From Larix sibirica (lineage: Eukaryota; Streptophyta; Pinopsida; Pinales; Pinaceae), in contig NWUY0300003796.1 of assembly GCA_004151065.3 (NCBI GenBank), positions 5,782 to 16,308 on the forward strand: a stretch of 10,527 nt of DNA, in the 5' to 3' direction. Position numbers and translations under genes: made by a program. The notes under the pieces are model-generated. The model was not told the DNA's origin, searched no databases, and saw only the letters and a list, made by a program, of their open reading frames with translations. Positions 1-7,350 of this stretch are shown in pieces; position 1 is the stretch's first letter, and every line of letters begins with the position of its first letter.

Positions 1-2
1 CA

Positions 3-287
3 TATTTTTGTAGTACATCTCTTAGGAGGCCATTTTTTGACCTCAAAATCTCTCTAATGATGGGTCGGACCCTCATTAATAGAAGCAAGGATTTCGTGGC
101 TTTCAAATTCAAGCTAAAGGAGTTGCAGATTGTGTCCATAATTGTGAATGCGAAGTTGAATATAATTGGACACCGCTTGGGAGTGGAATTTTTAGCCAAG
201 AATCCTCTTGATGGGTGTACTCCGGATACCCCTCGCAGTATTGAGATCGATGAGGACAACCCTGAAGTTGGTTCATCTACACATTAG
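3..287 (+). CDS. 3' end of an unrecognised open frame (partial at left edge)
   Basis: One frame is open from the window edge to a TAG at 285-287, giving about 94 codons. An internal ATG sits at 57, but nothing upstream in the window stops the frame, so the true start may lie outside. I do not recognise the family. The protein is basic and hydrophobic in its middle (around FKFKLKELQIVSIIVNAKLN) and ends in a polar acidic tail containing DGCTPDTPRSIEIDEDN, which looks more like real coding sequence than chance AT-rich translation. Base composition is less AT-biased than the DNA after the stop. It could be the last exon of a host gene or the end of a degraded transposon protein. AT-rich DNA with AATAAT-like words (about 581-586) follows, compatible with a 3' UTR. 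Product and gene status remain uncertain. Confidence 0.35.
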   Translation, partial: YFCSTSLRRPFFDLKISLMMGRTLINRSKDFVAFKFKLKELQIVSIIVNAKLNIIGHRLGVEFLAKNPLDGCTPDTPRSIEIDEDNPEVGSSTH

Positions 288-820
288 CTAGATTACGTTT
301 GTTTATTCCAGGTTACTCTGTCATATGTTTATGCTTTTTTCCACAACTGATATGAAGTATAGTTATAGTAATTGTGATGGCCTACAACCATTTTATAGTT
401 ATAGGCACTGCAACAGTCTCATTTTTTTTGTTTTGAATAAGGCAATGATAGACATACAAATTAGTCAAACTCTGTACTTCAACTTGGTTTCCCAAGAGGC
501 AAGTTGAAACACACTTTGAATTTGATTTTAAAATGCTAGTGGCAAGGTGTACCAATATGTGTTTACATGTTCTTTTTTATAATAATAGAAAACTCTTACC
601 CTTACTAAAAAAAGTATTGAGAAAGATAAAAAAAATCAAACATTAAAAATATATAAATTTTAATTTTAGTAAACATTATAATAATATCAATTTTTAAATT
701 TTAATTTTATATTAAAAATTTTCATTCATTTTATTTTAAAATTATACACAATTTACACATCTCAGCTATAATAAATTATAGATTACACTTTATCTTTTTC
801 TAAATATATAGTGCACTTTA
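288..820. other. AT-rich intergenic DNA or 3' UTR, no gene seen
   Basis: The first part may be the 3' UTR of the open frame ending at 287. From about 580 the sequence becomes runs of A and T with many short AATTTTAA-like words. Short open frames here (for example around 325-507) have no protein-like features and are treated as chance. I see no RNA gene or promoter. Confidence 0.5.
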
Positions 821-888
821 TTTTTGTAAACACGACCATTATTTGTGGGATATATTTTTGTGAACACAACCATTATTTGTTGGGCATT
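821..888. repeat. Tandem duplication, 34-bp unit, two copies
   Basis: Unit one (821-854) and unit two (855-888) both begin with TTTTTGT, continue through AACAC and share CCATTATTTGT, with a few substitutions. The small open frame over this stretch is a by-product of the repeat and is not called as a gene. Confidence 0.75.
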
Positions 889-1184
889 TTTATCTGTGGA
901 ATGTTTAAAAACTTTAGCTCAACGTTTTCCTTTGGGATAAGTTTATTTCTAGAGTTGGAACTGATCAAAGACTTTACCAATATGTATGATATTTAATCGA
1001 GTAAGAAGTGGACTTTAATTAAAAGTCAAATTTTAAAATTTTGAATTGTTAATCTATGTTTTTTTATCTAATTTCGTATTTTAATTGGAAATTTTAAAAA
1101 ATTTTAAAATCACATATATTAGTTATGGAAATTGTATAATTTAAGTGTAAAGAGGGTATTCGAGGGTGTTGGATTTATTTATAA

Positions 1185-1297
1185 ATTCAAAAACACAATT
1201 TAAACACTTCCAAATTTAGATTTATCAAAAACAAATTTACCAGATTCCGACAAAATCCCACCGTAAAGTCCCAAACGTAGAGTCAATAGACTACTCC
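1185..1297. repeat. Dispersed repeat, copy 1 (possible degraded LTR segment)
   Basis: This ~113-bp stretch aligns with 4481-4592. The first 23 bases differ at one position (ATTCAAAAACACAATTTAAA and onward). The alignment continues with substitutions and small indels through ATTATCAAAAA-like, TTCCGAC and AAAGT blocks and ends at the shared TACTCC. By eye about three quarters of positions agree. It is preceded by TGTTGG at 1167, a common plant LTR start, but no matching CA end or primer-binding site was found. Calling it LTR-derived is inference. Confidence 0.6.
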
Positions 1298-1604
1298 TTT
1301 TAGAAGGTTGTACTCATGGTTATATTAATGAGGCTTATAATTTTTAATCATTCACTTATAAAGTTAAAGTTATTTGTTATTTGTCAACAATCTTTATCTT
1401 TGTCATGGATTATTTTCTTTCAATTTCCATGTGCTCGTTTTATCCATGATGATTGACAAAGGAAATGGGATAAGTGTTCCTCTAATTAGTTATCAACATA
1501 AATTAGTTCTCTCTTTATATCGCACCATACAACTTAGTAAGGTTTTTTAGACACAAGAAATACACATTTGTCTCATCATTCTCCTCTCCATTTGTCTATC
1601 TCTC

Positions 1605-2120
1605 AAGGTATCACTAACCTTCTTTGAAAACCATCTTGCACTTGATCACCCCTCCTCTATGCCAACAACTACTATTCCATTTATCCATGAATTCTAATTG
1701 TATGAATGATTGTTTTAGTCTTGCACTTGATCACCCTTCCTCTATGCCAACAACTACTAGTCCAATTACTCATTAATTCTAATTGTATGAAGGATTGTTC
1801 GTCTATTACATGATTATCCTCTTCATCGATATTTTTCTCTAGAGGACATATCATTGGATTTATTTGAAGATCTTCTTGTACTTGATCGCCCTACCCTTAC
1901 ACCAACAACTACTAATCCATTTACCCATGAATCCAATTCTATGAGTGATTATTTTAGTCTACTACATGATTATCTTCTTCATTTGATTTTTATCTTGAGA
2001 GACAATATACTAACCTTCTTTGAAGATCTTCTTGCACTTGATCACCCTTCCCCTACACCAACAAATAGTAGTCCCTTTACCCATGGATCCCAATCCTAGG
2101 AGCCATTATTTTAGTATCTT
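1605..2120. repeat. Diverged tandem repeat, ~155-bp unit, four cores
   Basis: A core beginning CTTGCACTTGATCACCC recurs at 1635, 1720, 1875 (as CTTGTACTTGATCGCCC) and 2031. Each core continues into a CCAACAACTACTA-like block and a CCATTTACCCATGAATCC-like block. Spacings are 85, 155 and 156 bp, so the 85-bp interval looks like a unit that lost about 70 bp. The sequence 22 bp ahead of cores one and four is identical over ACTAACCTTCTTTGAA (1613 and 2009), showing that the unit extends upstream of the core. The last copy fades near 2120. Because 156 is a multiple of three, the last two units form one open frame, 1854-2099. Confidence 0.88.
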
Positions 2121-2368
2121 ATCAAGCACCAAAATGAAATGCAATTTGGCTTGTCTTCTTAGTGTTTAACTATAAACTCTAGATAGTGTGAATATTAAAA
2201 CAATTGTTTTCTCACCCAAAACTCTAGCTTTCATTTTCAATTAAGCCAACAATATTCTTCTTTGGATGGAAAGTTGGAATTCGATGACTAGCCTTCGTTG
2301 AAGCACAACACCTTCATCACCATAATATTCTCCACAATCTTTCATAGCATCATGGCTCTTTGTTTCAA

Positions 2369-2997
2369 AGTGTGGAAGAGGTAAAACAATTCACTTATGC
2401 CTCTAGTTCTAACATTTAACATCTTTTTCAGCCATATGCTTCCCTTACTTCCTTAGATCCATTGTTGGCATCAAAGGTAAGTGACAGTGAGCAAGCCACA
2501 CAATTATTTTGCAAAGAGAAGTTTCTTTTGTTTAAAAGTGTGGAGTAGGTAAAAACATTGGCTTAAGTTTCTAGTTTTAATCTTGAACATCTTACTCAAC
2601 AATGGGCTTCCCTTACTTCTTTGATTGCATTGTTGGTGTTAAAGGTAAATTGTACTGATCATGTCACACTTTTCTTTTGTGGCAATATTATTTTAGTGTG
2701 TAGTAAGTGAAAAAAAATGATTTATATCTCTAGTTTGAACACTCAACATTTTCTCAACAATGTGATTCCCTTACTTCTCTAGGTCCATTGTTGGTGTCAA
2801 GTATAAGTGGTATCGAGCATCTCACACAAGTTTTTTTGTGGCTACATGTTTCTTTTGTGTTAGAGTGTGGAGGAGTTGAAAAAATTGGTTTATGTCTCTA
2901 GTTTTACATTGACGATCTTGCTTCTAAGCAACGAGCTTATCTTCTCAAGTTCCATTGTTGAAGTTAAAGGCAAGTGATACCAAGCATGTCACACAAT
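2369..2997. repeat. Diverged tandem repeat, ~158-169-bp unit, four copies
   Basis: Units start with AGTGTGGAAGAGGTAAAA-like sequence at 2369, 2537, 2695 and 2864, giving periods of 168, 158 and 169 bp. Internal landmarks occur in order in each copy: a CTCTAGTT block, a CTTCCCTTACTTC block (degenerate in the fourth), a CCATTGTTGG block, an AAGGTAAGTG-like block and a CACACAA-like end. The copies differ by many substitutions and small indels, so the duplications are old. I see no long open frame. Confidence 0.87.
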
Positions 2998-3008
2998 GAT
3001 GGGAAGGG

Positions 3009-3358
3009 GTATTCCAATCATTTTCAATGGAAGGATTGGGCACCACAATCATTTAGATAGAAAGACCATCCTTCCCCATCATAACGGATGTAGTTTAATA
3101 ATGGCTCCAATATCTTTCAACCTTATACCCTTTCCCAATAGGGTTTAACTACAAGACATGGTGGTTATAAGTTTTTTTCTTTTGTATTCCAATCATTTTC
3201 GGTGAAAGGAAAGGGCACTGCAAACATTTAGATAGAAGGCCCATCCATCCTTATCATAATGAATATAGATTCATAATGCCTCTATGTGGTACACTATCTT
3301 TCAACCTTACTCTTTCTTAGTAGGGTATAACTATAATACGAAACAATTATAACTCTAA
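3009..3358. repeat. Tandem duplication, 175-bp unit, two copies
   Basis: Copies start at 3009 and 3184 with GTATTCCAATCATTTTC. Both then carry GGGCAC, CATTTAGATAGAA, CCATCC, ATCATAA, ATCTTTCAACCTTA and a TAGGGT block in the same order. The first copy is also flanked by a short near-inverted repeat: TGATGGGAAGGGG (about 2997-3009) against CCTTCCCCATCA (about 3069-3080). Confidence 0.87.
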
Positions 3359-3751
3359 ACTTATTTTGTTATTGTTAAACTTTTAGATAAAATATGTTTG
3401 TGGATGAATGCAATTGGATATACCTATATTGTAGTAATTTGGAATAACTTTTATGACGATAAAATCTTCCTCCTTCTCTTATGTATAGCTTCTTCTCTTA
3501 TGTATAAATTCTTGCTCTATTTTTATTTCATGAGATGCTTATGGAGATAGAAAGGAAAACTAAACTCTTTATCAAATAAATCACTAAGATTGTTGGATTT
3601 TAACAAAAATTAAAATATAATATTTATATTTATTTTCTTTGTTATTCCACTGTTTTGTCTTTCTTCCTACTAATTTTTATCACAAACTCCTCATTTTTTT
3701 ATTTACCCAAAGTCTCACAAGTGGAATGTTTTAATCAAAATCAATTTGTAG
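3359..3751. other. AT-rich spacer with a short 19-bp-period duplication
   Basis: No gene is seen. TTCTCTTATGTATA occurs at 3474-3487 and again at 3493-3506, a 19-bp period. The right end is T-rich and finishes in TTTGTAG at 3745-3751, which would serve as a plant intron acceptor for the exon-like island that follows. Confidence 0.5.
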
Positions 3752-3976
3752 GTATCTAGAAGCTTACAAAAGAAGGAATATGTGAGTCGAGTTGTTGAGT
3801 GTGAATACGGCGTGGAAGTTATAGTGGGAGTGGGGGCCGACGTTGAATTTGAATTGAAGGCGTGTGTGGACAAGAGTAACAGTTCCGCCGATGGGGGGAG
3901 TTAGGACGGTGTGAAACCGGCTCCGATGTACTTTCAACGCTTTTACATTGTCGGCTCGGCAGGTATGGATAAATAA
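3752..3976. other. GC-rich exon-like island, strand and product unknown
   Basis: This block is clearly richer in G and C than its AT-rich flanks. On the plus strand it is bounded by an acceptor-like TTTGTAG (to 3751) and a donor-like CAG|GTATGG at 3961-3962. That frame runs 50 codons to a TAG at 3902-3904 and then 23 more codons to a TAA at 3974-3976. Its translation is protein-like (for example VVECEYGVEVIVGVGADVEF). The minus strand is also open, without interruption, for about 70 codons, ending at 3764, with many C-ending codons (for example VLTPPIGGTVTLVHTRLQF). I recognise neither protein. It may be a gene-fragment relic, an exon of a long-intron gene, or captured sequence. Strand is left open because both readings are plausible. 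Confidence 0.4.
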
Positions 3977-4440
3977 ACTTTATTTATCAAATTTAAATTT
4001 AACAGGAATTTTAAGTAGTGTTTTATTATGATTAAGTTTAATGATAAGATAAACTTCATTTTTAGGTTAATATTTTTTTTAGAATGTGCAGCACAAAATT
4101 GGTAAGAACAAAGTTTCATAATTAAAGTTTTTATAAAGTTATTATGATTAAATTTTTTTAGTTAATTGAATTCCAAATTAAATTTATTTATTTTATTAAT
4201 TTTAAAATTCTTCACATTTTCTAAATTATTAAAATTATGAAGAAATATAAACTTAATTTTTAATTTATAATCAAAATTACAATTTTAACAATAAAAATCA
4301 CAATTTTAAAAAAAAGCCCAAAAAAATAGTAGATCATTTAACTTATTCTTAAAAAACTACTCATTGATTTACTCTATTATCCACTTATTAACATACTTAA
4401 CACAGCCGATAACCATGAGGTGTGAGGTGTAAATGGAGTG
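3977..4440. other. AT-rich filler, no gene seen
   Basis: The stretch is long runs of A and T with AATTTTAA-like words and no open frame of interest. It may be intron if the preceding island is an exon, but nothing here proves that. Confidence 0.5.
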
Positions 4441-4480
4441 GAACTACAATTTCGTCGGTTTTTATAACCGGATCTAGGGN

Positions 4481-4592
4481 ATTCAAAAATACAATTTAAA
4501 CACGTAAAAATTTAAATTTTATCAAAAAAAAATTACTGAATTTCGACTAAAACCTATATAAAGTTGAAAACTTAAAATAAATAAATTACTCC
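4481..4592. repeat. Dispersed repeat, copy 2 (possible degraded LTR segment)
   Basis: This is the partner of 1185-1297, in the same orientation and about 3.3 kb away. It starts immediately after the undetermined base at 4480. The homology begins exactly there, so the left boundary may be an assembly artefact rather than a true repeat edge. It is more AT-shifted than copy 1. Confidence 0.6.
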
Positions 4593-4965
4593 ATTCTTAA
4601 CCACTAAAAAACAAATAACTTAAACTATATCAAAATAATAATTTTTTTTCTTTATTGTTATAATAGCCCTTATTTTGAAAATGGTACCACTGCCCTTCCC
4701 TCAAAATGTCTTAGTCAACGATACTCACAACAACCATACCTGCAAGAACCTAACCTATAGTGCCACTTGTTAATGGGTATGAGTATGGGTTTGAATTGGT
4801 TGGGAATTCAAACCACCCACTGACATGAAATGAAAGTGACAAAACAGGACGCATTTAAATTCCCAGATGGATGTATACAGTTCCAACACAGGAAAAATTA
4901 CGTTCACGAAGAAATTTTTAAAGGAATATTTTTCATTTATTTATTATTAACTTATATATATATAC
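4593..4965. other. AT-rich intergenic DNA with one perfect short hairpin
   Basis: No gene is seen. A perfect 10-bp inverted repeat, GGTTTGAATT (4788-4797) and AATTCAAACC (4805-4814), encloses a 7-base loop. A (TA)6 run at 4953-4964 directly precedes the LINE relic that follows. Confidence 0.5.
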
Positions 4966-5573
4966 ATGAAGGCCAGAAATTCTCTTATTTTTCAGGATAA
5001 AAAACTTATCATGGATGAATTATGTTTGAGGATTTTAAGTCTTTATAAAAAATATATTGTAACATGTGATAGTGCGTTCAAAGTCCAAAAAGTGGTGATT
5101 ATTTCTTTTTCTCACGAAGCAAGAGGTTTTTTGGATGGACCTTCTCATGATGGTTTATGTGCTACTGGGTTATCCTTGGGTTTAACAAAGATCACTTTTT
5201 CGAACTCAAATTGAATTGTGGATACCAACACAAAAGTAAGATGCTGGCTTTGTGGTGTTTATATAAAGTGGCTTTGAATTTTGAAATTGATTCCTTAAAA
5301 GTATATGGGGATTCTATGGTGATTGTAAAATGGGAAAATAATTAGTACAACTTGCAAGTGATTGCTCTCTGTAACAAATGTTGGAGGACAAAAGAACTTA
5401 TATCTTCTTTTGTCTCTGTTGACATTTCTCACAGTTATTGTAAACACAATATGGAAGCTCACTTGTTATCAAAAGAGGCTTTAGAAGGAGTACAAGGTAT
5501 TTTATGTTGGGAGGAATATGTTGAAAACTCCGTGGACAATAATAGAGGTTCTCTAAATCTATTTTTGTTGTAA
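4966..5573 (+). pseudogene. LINE ORF2 C-terminal remnant with dead RNase H domain
   Basis: The remnant begins in the linker between reverse transcriptase and RNase H (KARNSLIF, normally preceded by Trp) and runs through a plant LINE-type RNase H domain. Frame one (4966 to about 5150) carries FLDG with the first expected acidic residue at 5134-5136. A frameshift then moves the reading to the frame of 5157-5345, with LALWCLYKVAL, IDSLKVYGDS and the catalytic-type Asp at 5310-5312. A TAG at 5343-5345 interrupts that frame, which resumes as SHSYCKHNMEAHLLSKEAL and GILCWEEYVENS and ends at 5571-5573. The helix that normally carries the catalytic Glu reads SKMLALW (5241 region), and the last Asp of the A-D motif is His (5460-5462). 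The domain is therefore broken by frameshift, stop and loss of two catalytic residues. The reverse transcriptase and endonuclease parts are missing, as in 5'-truncated LINE copies. Assignment rests on motif recognition. Confidence 0.82.
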
Positions 5574-5777
5574 GCAGATGATTATATCATCACTTGTCTT
5601 AATTCCTTTTGTGATGTTCTATGTATTTTTTCAAAATGTAATTTTCGTTTAGATGACTTGACTATGTATGATGGACTCCTTGGATGATCATCATTTTTTT
5701 GTATGATGTACTTTTTGATTCTCAAAGAATAACAAAAATATGGTTTTTTTTGCTGAAAAATACCTTCCTCTTACCAA
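5574..5777 (+). mobile_element. Probable LINE 3' UTR
   Basis: This non-coding stretch follows the stop of the RNase H remnant. It ends with AATAACAAAAATATGG, a T run and GCTGAAAAATA near 5728-5762, which fits the end of a plant LINE where an A-rich tail would follow. The exact end is uncertain because a microsatellite starts at 5778. No convincing target-site duplication was found; the TA runs on both sides (4953-4964 and 5798-5813) could hide one. Confidence 0.5.

Positions 5778-5813
<36 letters not shown>
5778..5813. repeat. Compound microsatellite (TC)n(TA)n
   Basis: About ten TC units (5778-5798) run directly into about eight TA units (5798-5813). It lies just beyond the probable LINE 3' end and may have grown from the element's tail or from its target. 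Confidence 0.95.
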
Positions 5814-5906
5814 ACTTAAATACGATCTTAAAATACAAGTGGTCATCTAGTGCCAATCTATTTGCATGGTGGATTATGCAATGAACATTTGTTTTGTACA
5901 AAAATA

Positions 5907-5954
5907 TATACTTGGAGGTGTATTATGCTTCTCTCATTGGCTTCTCCAAGTATA
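5907..5954. repeat. Perfect 11-bp inverted repeat (hairpin)
   Basis: TATACTTGGAG at 5907-5917 is the exact reverse complement of CTCCAAGTATA at 5944-5954, with a 26-base loop. It lies 40 bp left of a larger fold-back at 5995-6079. No function is evident. Confidence 0.8.
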
Positions 5955-5994
5955 GATCCATCTTAATTTTGACTCTCAGTTGGTTCTAAGCTAG

Positions 5995-6079
5995 GAGGGA
6001 TCAAATCTCTCGAAGTGTAAATATTTTCTCAAGTTTAACACTTTAAAAAATATTTGCACCTCAAAGAATTTGATCCCTC
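5995..6079. repeat. Fold-back element, 35-bp arms
   Basis: The left arm (5995-6029) begins GAGGGATCAAAT. The right arm (6045-6079) ends ATTTGATCCCTC. The two pair over about 28 of 35 positions, including a perfect 12-bp outer stem and a perfect 9-bp inner stem, AAATATTTT. The 15-base loop has AAGT facing ACTT. A third, similar arm is found alone at 8440-8472, so the arm belongs to a dispersed family. A shrunken MITE (two terminal inverted repeats almost joined) is the likeliest source. A small-RNA hairpin is possible but unsupported. Confidence 0.75.
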
Positions 6080-6085
6080 TCTACG

Positions 6086-6419
6086 TTTAATAAAACCATA
6101 ATTAAAATGGATATTTCTATTCAAAATAATGTAAATAATATAAAATTATGATTTTTTTTTGTTGTTTTATAATTTTAATAAATAGGTTTATAGGTGAATT
6201 TTCAAAGCCATTCTCATCCTATTGTATTCTTGGAAGTTTAGTTTGGCATTCTTGGATTTCTCATGTTAATCAAATTTATCCAAATTAAATTTTCCAATAA
6301 AAATGTAAATTGAATAATTAAAAGTCGATATTTGAACAAAGATTCGGACAAAAAAATCTAAAACATAAAACAATTAACCAACCTTGTTTTAATCAACCTA
6401 TGTTTATGTCTTTCAACTA
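6086..6419. other. AT-rich intergenic DNA, no gene seen
   Basis: I see no open frame, RNA gene or clear repeat here. The 10-base word ATTCTTGGAA/T occurs twice near 6225-6260 and is probably chance. The less AT-rich promoter zone begins around 6420. Confidence 0.5.
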
Positions 6420-6683
6420 CCCCTTACAGTGTATGATGGTTGTTGTACGTCTAACCTCTCAGATTCTGGCATTTAGAGTCTGAAAGATTCTCTCCCTATC
6501 AGTGGTTATTGTGTTGTCGCTGTACGTTGTAACAAGTCATACAGTTTGGTCGCACCGGCTTGTCACCCACAGTGTTTGTTCGAAATACCCTGTGATTTCA
6601 AGCGTGCCATGGTCATGTGAATGAATGCTTTATAAATCATTCTCTGTGTCTGTAAACTCAGTAAGAATTTGTGATCTGTGATC
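6420..6683 (+). promoter_or_regulatory. Promoter and short 5' leader of the RING-H2 gene
   Basis: Base composition rises in G and C from about 6420, with several retained CG dinucleotides, unlike the surrounding repeats. A TATA box, TATAAAT, lies at 6631-6637. Transcription would be expected roughly 30 bases downstream, near 6660-6668, which leaves a leader of only about 20 bases before the ATG at 6684. ATG triplets in CATGGTCATGTGAATGAATG (about 6608-6627) lie upstream of the TATA box and should not be transcribed. No hormone or stress element could be assigned with confidence. Confidence 0.6.
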
Positions 6684-7097
6684 ATGGCAGCTCCTCTGTA
6701 TCATATCAGAGTCCCTAAGCCTCTGCTGCATGCTGCCTTTTTTTTGGGATCTGTAAGTCATTATATCTACAGCGTTCTTGGGTTTTTTAAGGAACTTGCT
6801 GGAGTTGTGTGGCCAGGCCTGTACGGTGCAATGTCAAGCCCTGTCCTTGTGGTTGAGGACGATCAGCGCCGAGGGCTTCGGCTGGAAATGTTTGGTGTGA
6901 TACAAGAGGAATTGGGAGATGACCTTAAAAACAACGACGCTGTCTGTGCTGTTTGCTTGAGCGACTTTGCGATGGATGACAAGGTCCTGCTGCTCACTAA
7001 TTGCTGTCATGTTTACCATGAAACTTGTTTGACGAAATGGTTTAATATCCAACAGAAGAAGTGTCCTCTCTGTAGATCTCCCGTAGCTACAGATTGA
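6684..7097 (+). CDS. RING-H2 finger protein, probable E3 ubiquitin ligase
   Basis: This intact single-exon gene encodes 137 residues. RING-H2 proteins bind two zinc ions and recruit a ubiquitin-loaded E2 enzyme to mark targets for degradation. The zinc ligands are all present: C88, C91, C107, H109, H112, C115, C127 and C130, in the order C-x2-C-x15-C-x-H-x2-H-x2-C-x11-C-x2-C. L92, W119 (four residues after the sixth ligand) and P128 match the usual E2-contact positions. Residues 13-49 are hydrophobic and may anchor the protein in a membrane. This layout, the size and the lack of introns fit the plant RHA/BRH1/XERICO-like group, whose members act in hormone and stress responses; the exact subgroup and substrate are unknown. 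The ATG at 6684 is chosen because its context (ATCATGGCA, +4 G and +5 C) is good for plants; a GTG two codons earlier is not a plausible plant start. C108 is an extra cysteine next to the third ligand. Confidence 0.92.
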   Translation: MAAPLYHIRVPKPLLHAAFFLGSVSHYIYSVLGFFKELAGVVWPGLYGAMSSPVLVVEDDQRRGLRLEMFGVIQEELGDDLKNNDAVCAVCLSDFAMDDKVLLLTNCCHVYHETCLTKWFNIQQKKCPLCRSPVATD

Positions 7098-7350
7098 AAG
7101 AAAGAAGGAAAAACAGGTCCTGTGTTTACAGAATAATGAAGAAAAAAGTGTCATGTGTTTACACTTTACAGAACAACAGTGATCAGGAAGAAGGTATGTT
7201 AAAGACGATCCATGTCGGAGTGCTGTGTTTGTAGCCAGTGAATGCAGTTGATTTCTAGTTTACATTTTATCTCAACTGGCACTGCACGTTTACAAGTTAA
7301 GTGTGAACAAATTATCTATTACTTGTTCTCCATGCTTAATTGTAATCACC
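7098..7350 (+). terminator. 3' UTR and probable poly(A) region of the RING-H2 gene
   Basis: Sequence after the TGA keeps the gene-like composition for about 200 bases. AATAAT at 7132-7137 is a usable near-upstream element. TGT-rich stretches and TTGTAATCACCTATTGT (about 7339-7355) suggest a later cleavage zone. The end point is an estimate, since plant poly(A) signals are degenerate. Confidence 0.4.

Noticed and set aside
325-507. 60-codon plus-strand open frame
   Set aside because: The translation is unremarkable, has no motif, and lies in AT-rich DNA after a probable gene end; chance is the simpler explanation.
811-996. 61-codon plus-strand open frame
   Set aside because: It lies over a 34-bp tandem duplication and AT-rich sequence, and its translation simply repeats the unit.
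1605-3358. CRISPR-like or centromeric satellite array
   Set aside because: Units are tandem without constant spacers, the copies are few and highly diverged, and three different families are involved, which fits neither a CRISPR nor a homogeneous satellite.
1185-4592. Complete LTR retrotransposon
   Set aside because: No gag or pol motif, primer-binding site, polypurine tract or target duplication was seen between or around the repeat pair, so only a tentative LTR-like label is given.
5995-6079. Fold-back as a microRNA precursor
   Set aside because: The arms pair well, but a similar arm occurs elsewhere in the window, which favours a transposon origin; no sequence evidence fixes a mature small RNA.
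6834-7154. 106-codon minus-strand open frame
   Set aside because: It lies antisense to the RING-H2 coding region, which has a complete zinc-ligand pattern; the minus frame has no recognisable domain.
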